A DNA stretch of 6,405 bases from UBA2289 sp041677365 (GTDB lineage Bacteria; Bacillota_I; Bacilli_A; Izemoplasmatales; Hujiaoplasmataceae), in the NCBI GenBank assembly GCA_041677365.1, contig JBAYQC010000083.1, positions 1 through 6,405 on the forward strand, given 5' to 3'. The notes beneath the pieces were generated by a model, which saw nothing but the letters and a program-made list of their open reading frames with translations, did no database searches and was not told where the DNA came from. Positions 1 to 5,969 of this stretch are shown here, piece after piece (position 1 is the stretch's first letter; every line of letters begins with the position of its first letter). The position numbers were made by a program, and so were the translations under genes.

Positions 1-258
1 AAGATATATATTGTATTTTCATAACCACGTACATACAACGTACATCAGTTTCATAACAATTGCATATTCTATTTATGACAGTCTACTTCAAAGGGTCAAG
101 GGTCCCATTATATAATTACTAAAATTATCTGATTATTCATTGATTTTGGAAAAAATAAATTTGATATAAAAAGTGACTTTAACGTCTTAGTTAAGACATT
201 TCATAGCCACGTACATTAGTTTCATAATGACCGACAGTTCAAAGTAAAGACTCAGGGC
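1..258. repeat. Composite tandem repeat, unit 1 (A1 + B1)
   Basis: First of two adjacent copies of a long repeat; it starts at the window edge and may continue upstream. Segment A1 (1-103) matches 259-361 with three mismatches that I can count by eye. Segment B1 (171-259) matches 441-529 closely, with most differences in its first 25 bases. The 67 bases between them (104-170) are not conserved between units except for a short GATTTTGGA. A and B are themselves related: each carries TTTCATARCCACGTACAT (17-34 and 199-216), then a second GTTTCATAA, then a GACAGT..TTCAAAG tail. A1 also doubles ACGTACAT at 27-34 and 38-45. No open reading frame of note lies here on either strand. Function unknown. 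Confidence 0.85.
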
Positions 259-529
259 AAGATATATATTTTATTTTCATAACCACGTACATACAACGTA
301 CAACAGTTTCATAGCAATTGCATATTCTATTTATGACAGTCTACTTCAAAGGGTCAAGGGTAGATGTATAACAATACGACTTTTTATGTGAATTTTCAGT
401 TTGACCCTTGACACTTGACTTTGAACATGAGAGATTTTGGAAGTGACTTCCAGGTCTTAACAAAGACATTTCATAGCCACGTACATTGGTTTCATAATGA
501 CCGACAGTTCAAAGTAAAGACTCAGGGCA
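259..529. repeat. Composite tandem repeat, unit 2 (A2 + B2)
   Basis: Second copy, abutting unit 1 with no gap. A2 is 259-361 (offset 258 from A1) and B2 is 441-529 (offset 270 from B1). The offsets differ because the variable middle is 79 bases here and 67 in unit 1. The shared TTTCATARCCACGTACAT core recurs at 275-292 and 469-486, giving four copies across both units. The near identity of A1 and A2 against divergent middles suggests either selection on the A and B blocks or gene-conversion-like homogenisation; this is inference. No coding potential is visible. Confidence 0.85.
401..426. repeat. TTGACnn heptamer run, inverted partner of 345-361
   Basis: Three consecutive 7-base units TTGACCC, TTGACAC and TTGACTT (401-421) are followed by TGAAC. 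The same heptamer in the opposite orientation, GGGTCAA followed by GGGT, lies in the A tail at 351-361 and in A1 at 93-103. In unit 2 this makes an inverted pair: 353-361 is complementary to 404-412 (9 of 9), and 345-351 to 419-425 (7 of 7). The bases between them (362-403) would form the loop. The run is absent from unit 1. Confidence 0.6.
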
Positions 530-814
530 TGGAGTCGAGGGGATTTAAACTTTTGATAAAAATAACTTGACTTTTGCTCTTAGTTGAGATGTTAAGTGAT
601 GTTTTTTTTCTGTTCAAAAAAAACTATAAAATGACAGTCTATAGTGTAGGGTCAACTCGCAAAATTAGGTTCAAAGTTAAGAGTTTCAACGAAACCGACG
701 GTTGTTTCAGAACGACCGTGGAAAGATTTTAATTACTTGTAAAACTCATAATAAACAATTTTTCCTACTATAAGTAGGCGGAAGAACTAAGTTAAGAATA
801 TAAAATTTATTATT
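530..814. other. Gene-free stretch with decayed repeat fragments and hairpins
   Basis: No convincing open reading frame on either strand. Fragments of the upstream repeat can still be read. Positions 551-588 resemble the start of B1 (160-195: TTTGATA..GACTTT..CTCTTAGTT). Positions 631-655 resemble the A tail (ATGACAGTCTA then GGGTCAA). Positions 670-690 resemble the B tail (TTCAAAGT.AAGA). Two hairpins stand out: 698-706 pairs with 711-719 (9 bp including one G-T, loop TCAG), and 764-769 pairs with 773-778 (CCTACT/AGTAGG, three-base loop). A rightward terminator follows directly. This could be the 3' part of a non-coding transcript or simply decayed repeat DNA; I see no strong promoter within it. 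Confidence 0.5.
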
Positions 815-861
815 AAGCAATATCAACAATAACGCGAATTATTGTAAGATATTGCTTTTTT
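815..861 (+). terminator. Strong rightward intrinsic terminator
   Basis: Positions 815-824 (AAGCAATATC) pair perfectly with 848-857. After a small asymmetric bulge, 826-832 pair with 839-845, leaving loop CGCGAA (833-838). This gives 17 paired bases, followed by a T run at 856-861 and further T-rich sequence. It would stop rightward transcription, yet no gene lies to its left in the window. It therefore serves a gene beyond the left edge, a non-coding transcript, or insulates the gene at 973. Confidence 0.8.
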
Positions 862-891
862 ATATATTTTTAAAGCAACTAATAATCTTTG

Positions 892-900
892 TGCTAAAAT
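892..900 (+). promoter_or_regulatory. Possible extended -10 promoter element
   Basis: TGCTAAAAT fits the extended -10 pattern TGnTAnAAT and lies between the terminator at 815-861 and the gene at 973. No good -35 box is found at the right distance. A start near 907 would give a leader of about 65 bases. Assigned mainly on position. Confidence 0.35.
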
Positions 901-972
901 AAAAAAAGTTTAATTATTACTTAAGGTTTTTAAATCTTACCAAATTATTCATACATGTAAGGGGGAACAACT

Positions 973-1860
973 ATGGAAAAAAATATTTTACACATTAAAA
1001 GATGGAGTTTTGTTTTATTCATTACAGTTTTATTAGCTGCTATAATCGGGGTATTTTCTATTGGTGGAACACCAATAGAAATAACCAGTATTCATGGAGA
1101 AACTATATTATTACATAATAATGGGGTTTATCGTTTTGATTCCGTGAGCGTAGCGATGCAAGCTATTGCTCAAGACTTTGTGACAATTATTGTCTGGGGA
1201 TCACTTTTTATTATCGCAATTATCAAGTTAAAAGAAAAAAGTGAATTTTCTAAATTATTCTTTTTAGGTTTGTTAGGATATAGTTTATATGCCTATATGT
1301 CATATACTTTCTTATCGCATTTTAATGAGTTATTTTTACTTTATGTTTGGAATATGTCATTGTCTTTATATCTGTTAATAAGAGGAATGATGCTTTTAAA
1401 ACTAGAAGAAGTAAACAAGTTTTATTCCAAACCATTACCATTAAAAAGGACAATAGCCTTTTTAATCTTTTTAGCGCTTATGTTATCAGGTATGTGGCTT
1501 GCAAGAATCGTTCCAGCACTCTCACCTAATATTCAACCTTTTGGTCTTGAATCATATCATACTTTACCGATTCAAGCTATGGATCTTGGTTTTATTGTTC
1601 CGTTGACTTTATTCAGTACGTATTATCTATTTAAAAAACGACCAATCGGATATGCATTAACTGCGATATTACTTTTCAAAGGTGCAGCTTTATTTACTGC
1701 AGTAGCCACTATGGCGATTGTTCAAGGGTTTATGGATGAATCAGTTAATTTTGTTGAAATCGGTATTTTCTTATCACTAACTATTGTTGCTATATATATA
1801 ATGATTATCTTTTTTAAAAGAAGTATAATTAATCAAGATAAAAAAACTAGTTCTAATTAA
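973..1860 (+). CDS. Polytopic membrane protein of unknown function
   Basis: The 295-residue protein has about eight hydrophobic spans, near residues 12-30, 70-88, 96-114, 117-140, 159-180, 203-221, 226-250 and 262-283. A 39-residue polar loop (31-69, containing the stretch GVYRFDSV) separates the first span from the rest. That loop and the GYSLYAY region near 102-108 resemble conserved uncharacterised membrane proteins of Firmicutes, but I cannot name a family. No catalytic or nucleotide-binding motif is visible. The C-terminus is lysine-rich and polar, as expected for a cytoplasmic tail. The start is well supported by AAGGGGGAA at 959-967, five bases before ATG. There is no terminator behind it: the stop is followed one base later by a broken DUF998-like gene, so the two may once have been an operon. 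Confidence 0.85.
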   Translation: MEKNILHIKRWSFVLFITVLLAAIIGVFSIGGTPIEITSIHGETILLHNNGVYRFDSVSVAMQAIAQDFVTIIVWGSLFIIAIIKLKEKSEFSKLFFLGLLGYSLYAYMSYTFLSHFNELFLLYVWNMSLSLYLLIRGMMLLKLEEVNKFYSKPLPLKRTIAFLIFLALMLSGMWLARIVPALSPNIQPFGLESYHTLPIQAMDLGFIVPLTLFSTYYLFKKRPIGYALTAILLFKGAALFTAVATMAIVQGFMDESVNFVEIGIFLSLTIVAIYIMIIFFKRSIINQDKKTSSN

Positions 1861-1861
1861 T

Positions 1862-2403
1862 TATCCTGGATATAATTCTTTATCCCAAGCCATGAGTGAT
1901 TAAACCAGTAATAGTTTCCCTGATAAAACTATCGCTAGAACTTTTAGTGAGATGCATTGGGGGTTTAGTAGTTTGTTATCTATAGGGTTAATCTATCGAT
2001 ATCACAAAGATATGCATAAACTATTAAAGGCAGGAACAATAAGGCTTAGGACAATGTACTTGGTTTTCAACTATTGGGTATGGTTTATTTTCCTCTATCA
2101 ACTAGCTCTGATATAATATCATTACAGGATATAATGCATATAGTCGTTACTGCTTTAGTTGTATTACTTACAGTTATAGCTATAGTTTTATTAGTTTTTA
2201 TATACTAAAACTAAAAAAAAATATGTTTTTATTTTTTGTTTCCTGTTCAGATTATAATAGTAAGTGCAGATCTAACAAATCTTGTTCCTCCAGCTTATTT
2301 TGGCCTTCTTGAAAGATTCAGTGTTTATACCGAAGTCATCTATATTGGTATTATATCTTGGTTTAACTTCAGTTATAAAAACAAAATATATTTAACAAAA
2401 TAA
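1862..2403 (+). pseudogene. Degraded DUF998-like membrane protein gene
   Basis: Reading from 1862 gives YPGYNSLSQAMSD, a TAA stop at 1901, then TSNSFPDKTIARTFSEMHW and on to about 2060. The reading then moves to another frame (FPLSTSSDIISLQDIMH, about 2092-2142), giving a membrane span up to stops at 2206 and 2212. The same frame resumes at 2221 and ends in LLERFSVYTEVIYIGIISWF near 2308-2367, with the final TAA at 2401. The order of motifs (YPGY..LSQ..SD.TS; FPLS; DIMHIVVTALVV; LLERFSVY) is what I recall of DUF998 integral membrane proteins of about 200 residues. The N-terminal membrane span is missing, and there is no start codon or ribosome binding site before the first motif. At least one frameshift and three in-frame stops make a functional product unlikely. 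The family assignment is from memory of motifs. Confidence 0.7.
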
Positions 2404-2426
2404 ATGAATTAGATTAACAAATGATA

Positions 2427-2456
2427 TAGACAGTAATCAGTAAAGTGTGCTATTAT
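2427..2456 (+). promoter_or_regulatory. Promoter for the DUF3267-EamA pair
   Basis: TAGACA (2427-2432, five of six to TTGACA) is followed after 18 bases by an extended -10, TGCTATTAT (2448-2456). Transcription would start near 2463, leaving a leader of about 70 bases. GTGT (2445-2448) and ACAC (2458-2461) flank the -10 symmetrically and could be an operator, though the match is short. Confidence 0.55.
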
Positions 2457-2474
2457 TACACAAGTATAAAGAAA

Positions 2475-2498
2475 CAGAATCATTAATTACTGATTCTG
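2475..2498 (+). other. Leader hairpin upstream of the zincin-like gene
   Basis: CAGAATCA (2475-2482) and TGATTCTG (2491-2498) are perfect inverted arms around an 8-base loop, in the predicted 5' leader. What follows is AAAATTTTAAC, not a clean T run, so it is a poor terminator. It could be an operator, an mRNA-stabilising hairpin or an attenuator. Confidence 0.5.
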
Positions 2499-2533
2499 AA
2501 AATTTTAACACACATAAAAAAGGGGTTTAAACT

Positions 2534-3097
2534 ATGAAAAACAAAGCACATTTACCGACCAATTATGAGTTGACCAACTCATATGATTTGAAACAAACTA
2601 AATTAAATTTAATTATTCAAATTACATTTATAATTATTGCTGGAATTTTTGTCTTAATAGCCTTTTTATCGAATTTAGAGTTTAGTTCTGAAAACAATGG
2701 AACGGTTGCTCTAATTACAATTTTATCAGTCAATATATATATGATACTTCATGAGTTGACTCATGGAGTATCAATATCAATGCTATCTAAAACTAAATCA
2801 AGGTATAAATTTAGATTTCCCTTTCTAACCACAGGTACTGATGCTTACTTAAATAAACTAAGTTTTATTACCGTATGTTTAGCCCCATCAATGCTTTGGG
2901 GACTAATCCTTGGCATACTTATGTTTTTTATCCCCCAAAATTACTTATTGAGTTTATATATTGTTTTGGCTTTAAACTTTGCTGGTTCTGCAGGTGATTA
3001 CTTACAGGTGGTTTTAGTCTTAAAAACACCTAAAGATAGTCTTGTTAAAGATGATGGTACAAAAACTAATATTTATGGCATGAAAAAAACAGAATAA
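2534..3097 (+). CDS. DUF3267 family zincin-like membrane protein
   Basis: The 187-residue protein carries HELTH at residues 73-77, the HExxH signature of zinc metallopeptidases, inside a hydrophobic context. Hydrophobic spans lie near 26-47, 56-73, 108-134 and 138-162. An aspartate at 155 in AGDYLQVVLVLKTPKDSLVKDDGTK matches the conserved C-terminal part of the DUF3267 'putative zincin peptidase' family as I recall it, and the length is normal. His73 and His77 with Glu74 are the expected zinc ligands and catalytic base, with Asp155 a possible third ligand; that is inferred from the fold family. Substrate is unknown. The start is supported by AAGGGG ending at 2525, eight bases before ATG. It has its own promoter and leader hairpin and is followed after 30 bases by a permease gene, so the two are probably co-transcribed. 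Confidence 0.82.
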   Translation: MKNKAHLPTNYELTNSYDLKQTKLNLIIQITFIIIAGIFVLIAFLSNLEFSSENNGTVALITILSVNIYMILHELTHGVSISMLSKTKSRYKFRFPFLTTGTDAYLNKLSFITVCLAPSMLWGLILGILMFFIPQNYLLSLYIVLALNFAGSAGDYLQVVLVLKTPKDSLVKDDGTKTNIYGMKKTE

Positions 3098-3127
3098 TAA
3101 AAATAATAAAACAAGAAGGTTGTAGAA

Positions 3128-4009
3128 ATGAAATTTAATAAATATATCTTTTACGCTATACTGGCTGCTATTTTATATGCAATTAGTACACCTGTTTCTA
3201 AACTATTACTTAATTCTTTATCACCGGTGTTTATAGCAGCCATGCTCTATTTAGGAGCTGGCCTAGGCATGGGTATAATAGCTATTTTCAGAAAAAAAAC
3301 AGATAAAGTAAATTATAAGCCCTTTACAAAAAGAGAATTACCCGCAATATTTGGAATGATTATCTTAGATATTATCGCGCCAATATGTTTAATGATTGGT
3401 TTGAATACCTCACACCCAGAAAATGTTGCGCTTTTAAATAATTTTGAAATTGTCGCGACAGCTTTATTTGCTGCATTTATCTTCAAAGAATTAATTCCAA
3501 ACAGACTAAAAATAGCGATAGTTTTTGTTACCCTAGCTAGTCTTTTATTATCTTTTGAAGATATTAGTGCTTTTCAATTTTCACTAGGTTCAGTTTTTGT
3601 AATTATTGCGACTTTATCTTGGGGGTTAGAGAATAATCTTACTCGAAGATTATCCTTTAACGACCCCTTAATGGTAGTTGTTCTTAAAGGGATTTTCTCT
3701 GGCTTAGGATCTTTGATTATCGCAATATTCTTAAATGAAATAATCTTTGATATTCCATCGATTTTATGGACAATTTTACTTGGATTTGTTGCATATGGAT
3801 TAAGTATTTTCTTCTATGTTACTTCCCAAAGACATTTAGGTGCAGCTAAGACTAGTACATTTTATGCTTTCGCTCCATTTGTAGGAGCGTTTCTCTCATT
3901 AATTATCTTTTTTGAACTCCCAAAGATTAATTTCTATATCGCGCTAATCTTAATGATGGTAGGTTCATACTTTGCGGCTACTAATAAAAAACTAAAAAAA
4001 AGCGATTAA
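3128..4009 (+). CDS. EamA/DMT superfamily permease
   Basis: The 293-residue protein has about ten hydrophobic spans in two halves (roughly residues 6-141 and 152-286), the usual arrangement of EamA (drug/metabolite transporter) permeases. Supporting features are the first-helix pattern AILYAISTPVSKLLL, IFKE (118-121) and a following basic loop at the end of half one, an ATLSWGLENN start to half two, and the late GAAKTSTFYAFAPFVGAFLSL segment with FFE (261-263). Family members export or import metabolites, amino acids or drugs across the cytoplasmic membrane; the substrate cannot be read from sequence. AAGAAGGT at 3113-3120 lies seven bases before ATG. It is the last gene of the unit begun by the zincin-like gene, and a terminator follows directly. 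Confidence 0.9.
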   Translation: MKFNKYIFYAILAAILYAISTPVSKLLLNSLSPVFIAAMLYLGAGLGMGIIAIFRKKTDKVNYKPFTKRELPAIFGMIILDIIAPICLMIGLNTSHPENVALLNNFEIVATALFAAFIFKELIPNRLKIAIVFVTLASLLLSFEDISAFQFSLGSVFVIIATLSWGLENNLTRRLSFNDPLMVVVLKGIFSGLGSLIIAIFLNEIIFDIPSILWTILLGFVAYGLSIFFYVTSQRHLGAAKTSTFYAFAPFVGAFLSLIIFFELPKINFYIALILMMVGSYFAATNKKLKKSD

Positions 4010-4029
4010 TAACCTAATCATAAAAACAT

Positions 4030-4062
4030 AAAAATCATCTCTTTTCCTAGAGATGATTTTTT
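4030..4062 (+). terminator. Terminator after the EamA gene
   Basis: Positions 4030-4041 and 4050-4061 form a perfect 12-bp stem with an 8-base loop. The stem is A-rich on the left and ends in six T on the right, so it could work in both directions. It closes the DUF3267-EamA unit about 20 bases after the stop codon. Confidence 0.85.
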
Positions 4063-4088
4063 AAAAAGTATTTGGTTTATCTTAATTA

Positions 4089-4097
4089 TGTTATAAT
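4089..4097 (+). promoter_or_regulatory. Extended -10 promoter for the symporter unit
   Basis: TGTTATAAT is a perfect extended -10 (TGn plus TATAAT) in the gap after the preceding terminator. No strong -35 is seen (TTTGGT at 4071-4076 is poor and 15 bases away), as is common for extended -10 promoters. Transcription would start near 4104, about 50 bases before the GTG start. Confidence 0.6.
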
Positions 4098-4154
4098 ATT
4101 TAAGAAAAGATATTTATATATTAAAAAAATGATTCTAGAAGAAAAGAGAATATT

Positions 4155-5570
4155 GTGAAACTAACTAAAAAAGAAAAAATCGGTTATGGTTTCGGCGATC
4201 TATCAGCTAATATCATTCTTGCGACCATCAGTTTTTATCTACTGTATTTTATGGTATCTGTAGCTGGGGTTGATCCTAAACTTGCGGGTTTAGTGTTTAT
4301 TGTTGGTAAATTTTGGGATGCACTAACTGATTATTTAATGGGAGTAATTAGTGATAAGACTCGATCAAAGTTTGGTAAAAGAAGAATTTATATGCTCTTT
4401 GGAGCGATTCCTTATGGACTAATATTTATCTTGTTGTGGGTAACACCTTTTAGTGAAGGTTCAACCCAAGTATTTAAGTTTTTATATTACACGGGAATCT
4501 ATATGCTCTTCAATACCGCTTGGACAGTAGTATATGTCCCATATAATGCTTTAACAGCTAATATGACTAGAGATTATGATGAAAGAACTTCACTTAACGG
4601 AGTGAGAATAATCTTCGCTAATATCGGTCTTTTATTAGGCGCAGCTATCTTTGCCTTATTAGCAGAAGGTGAAGGAAGTATTTTAGCCAAAACTTTTGAA
4701 TCAGTAAAAACGGGTTATTTAGTAGCTTCAGCTATTTTTGGAATAATCGCAATGCTAATAATGATTCTTTCAGCGCTTATGGTAAAGGAAAGAGTTGAGA
4801 ATGAATCTACCTATGATAAGTCTTTATTTAGAACCATCAAAGAATTTTTCTCAATGAAAGAATTTAGATCGACGATGATGTATTATCTTTTATCGATGGT
4901 TGGATTTGATATTATAATGGCGGTATTTCTATTTTTTGTTAATGATGCTTTAGGCTTTGGAACTGTTGGCGGTGGAGAAATCTCGATGATATTCATTGCT
5001 TTACCACTTATTTGCGCTATTGGTAGCGCAATGTTCTGGGTTAAGAAGTCAGAAAAATATGATAAAGTAAAGGTTTATTCCTTTGCAGTAATCTTTATTT
5101 CTATTTCCTTACTTGCTTGTATCTTTATCCCTAAGTATAATGAGGCAAATTCAATAATCTCATATATCTTCTTAGGCATTACAGTGATGATGGTGGGTAT
5201 TGGTATGAGTGCAGTTCAGATATTACCATTTGCTTCAATACCCGATGTTGTTGAAGTAGATGAATATTACCATGGGGTAAGAAGAGAGGGAGCCTATTAC
5301 GGAATTGTTTCCTTTGTATATAAAGTTGCTAGTGGAGTTTCGATTGCTTTGATTGGTTTAATCTTAGGTTTTTTCGGTTATACCGAAAGCATTGATGGAG
5401 CCTTGCTTACACAACCTGATTCAGCACTTATTGCAATCAGACTTACAATTGGAATATTACCGGGAGTTCTGTTCTTTATATCAGTAATCTTTGGTAAACG
5501 AGCGAAACTAGACCGGAGACGGTTTAATCAAATTAAAGCAGATGTACTTTTAAGAAATAAATCAATATAA
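4155..5570 (+). CDS. GPH-family sugar:cation symporter (MFS_2)
   Basis: The 471-residue, twelve-span transporter belongs to the glycoside-pentoside-hexuronide:cation symporter family, related to melibiose carrier MelB. Visible hallmarks are KEKIGYGFGDLSANI at the N-terminus (7-20), WDALTD (54-59) followed by SDKTRSKFGKRR (66-77), VPYNALTANMTRDYDERTSLNGVR (128-151), and DVVEVDEYYHGVRREGAYYGI (364-384) ahead of a K390 helix. Asp55 and Asp59 correspond to the cation-site aspartates of MelB; the ion and sugar are not determinable here. The start is GTG: it places the family's N-terminal motif correctly, and no in-frame ATG upstream is better. The ribosome binding site is weak (AAGAGAA, 4144-4150). 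A nine-codon reading frame at 4129-4158 ends in a TGA overlapping the GTG. The thioredoxin-like gene follows after 24 bases, so the two are probably one transcript. Confidence 0.93.
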   Translation: MKLTKKEKIGYGFGDLSANIILATISFYLLYFMVSVAGVDPKLAGLVFIVGKFWDALTDYLMGVISDKTRSKFGKRRIYMLFGAIPYGLIFILLWVTPFSEGSTQVFKFLYYTGIYMLFNTAWTVVYVPYNALTANMTRDYDERTSLNGVRIIFANIGLLLGAAIFALLAEGEGSILAKTFESVKTGYLVASAIFGIIAMLIMILSALMVKERVENESTYDKSLFRTIKEFFSMKEFRSTMMYYLLSMVGFDIIMAVFLFFVNDALGFGTVGGGEISMIFIALPLICAIGSAMFWVKKSEKYDKVKVYSFAVIFISISLLACIFIPKYNEANSIISYIFLGITVMMVGIGMSAVQILPFASIPDVVEVDEYYHGVRREGAYYGIVSFVYKVASGVSIALIGLILGFFGYTESIDGALLTQPDSALIAIRLTIGILPGVLFFISVIFGKRAKLDRRRFNQIKADVLLRNKSI

Positions 5571-5594
5571 GTTGAAGAAAGGTGATAAAAGAAA

Positions 5595-5831
5595 ATGATT
5601 ATTAAAGTATTGGGAAGCGGCTGTAAGAACTGTAAAAAACTTACCGCAAACGCTCTTCAAGCAATTGAAGAATTAGGAATTAATGCATCAGTAGAAAAAG
5701 TAGAAGAAATGAAAGATATTATGAAATATAATGTTTTAAGCACACCAGCCTTAGTTGTCGATGAGGTTGTAAAAACCACAGGAAGAATTCCTTCGGTAGA
5801 AGAGATAAAAACTATACTTAAAAGTGTTTAA
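5595..5831 (+). CDS. Small CxxC thioredoxin-like protein (redox-active disulfide protein 2)
   Basis: The 78-residue protein carries GSGCKNCKK, with the redox pair Cys10 and Cys13, right after the first beta strand. TPA, with a probable cis-proline at 51, packs against the active site. The segment VEKVEEMKDIMKYNVLSTPALVVD and the ending GRIPSVEEIKTIL match the minimal thioredoxins of the MTH895/TM0996 type (Thioredoxin_3). It is a cytoplasmic thiol-disulfide protein whose partner is unknown. In many genomes this gene accompanies an ArsR repressor and a YraQ/ArsP-type permease, both of which occur just downstream here. It is nonetheless placed behind the sugar symporter and cut off from them by a terminator. 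AAAGGTGA at 5578-5585 is a good ribosome binding site. Confidence 0.92.
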   Translation: MIIKVLGSGCKNCKKLTANALQAIEELGINASVEKVEEMKDIMKYNVLSTPALVVDEVVKTTGRIPSVEEIKTILKSV

Positions 5832-5837
5832 TTTAAG

Positions 5838-5868
5838 AAACGGTATTCCTAAGGGAAAACGTTTTTTT
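5838..5868 (+). terminator. Terminator after the thioredoxin-like gene
   Basis: AAACG (5838-5842) pairs with CGTTT (5860-5864), and TTCC (5846-5849) with GGAA (5854-5857) stacks inside, separated by unpaired bases. A run of seven T (5862-5868) follows. The stem is imperfect but the T run is long, and it begins seven bases after the stop codon. Confidence 0.7.
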
Positions 5869-5888
5869 ATAATATAAGACAGCCGATG

Positions 5889-5917
5889 TTGACAAATTAT
5901 CAAAATGATTATAGAAT
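5889..5917 (+). promoter_or_regulatory. Promoter of the arsR-permease unit
   Basis: A perfect TTGACA (5889-5894), a 17-base spacer and TAGAAT (5912-5917) make the most canonical promoter in the window. Transcription would begin near 5924, inside the palindromic sequence described separately. Such a strong promoter under a repressor site is typical of self-regulated ArsR operons. Confidence 0.85.
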
Positions 5918-5941
5918 ATAGATAACTATCTATATAGATAG
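5916..5941. promoter_or_regulatory. Probable ArsR operator: two overlapping palindromes
   Basis: ATATAGATA (5916-5924) and TATCTATAT (5927-5935) are perfect inverted arms around AC. A second perfect 16-bp palindrome, CTATCTATATAGATAG, spans 5926-5941 and shares the middle half-site. Three alternating TAGAT-like half-sites therefore run from the end of the -10 box past the expected transcription start. Position and symmetry fit an ArsR/SmtB dimer operator blocking RNA polymerase. Binding is inferred. Confidence 0.7.
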
Positions 5942-5969
5942 ATTTCTATAAAGGAGACGGACTTAGATC

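Noticed and set aside
1..529. CRISPR array
   Set aside because: The repeats are about 100 bases with only two copies and unequal, non-unique middles; no 25-40-base repeat with regular spacers is present and no cas gene is nearby.
567..595. Promoter TTGACT with a -10 at 590-595
   Set aside because: The -10 candidate TGTTAA matches only three of six consensus bases, and the TTGACT is part of a decayed repeat fragment.
664..780. tRNA or known structured RNA such as tmRNA or RNase P RNA
   Set aside because: The hairpins do not assemble into a cloverleaf or any fold I recognise, and no conserved core sequence of those RNAs is visible.
1..861. Insertion sequence or integrated element
   Set aside because: No transposase or integrase fragment, no matching terminal inverted repeats and no target duplication could be recognised.
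1347..1529. A 60-codon open frame inside the first membrane-protein gene
   Set aside because: It lies wholly within the well-supported gene in another frame, has no ribosome binding site, and its translation has no family character.
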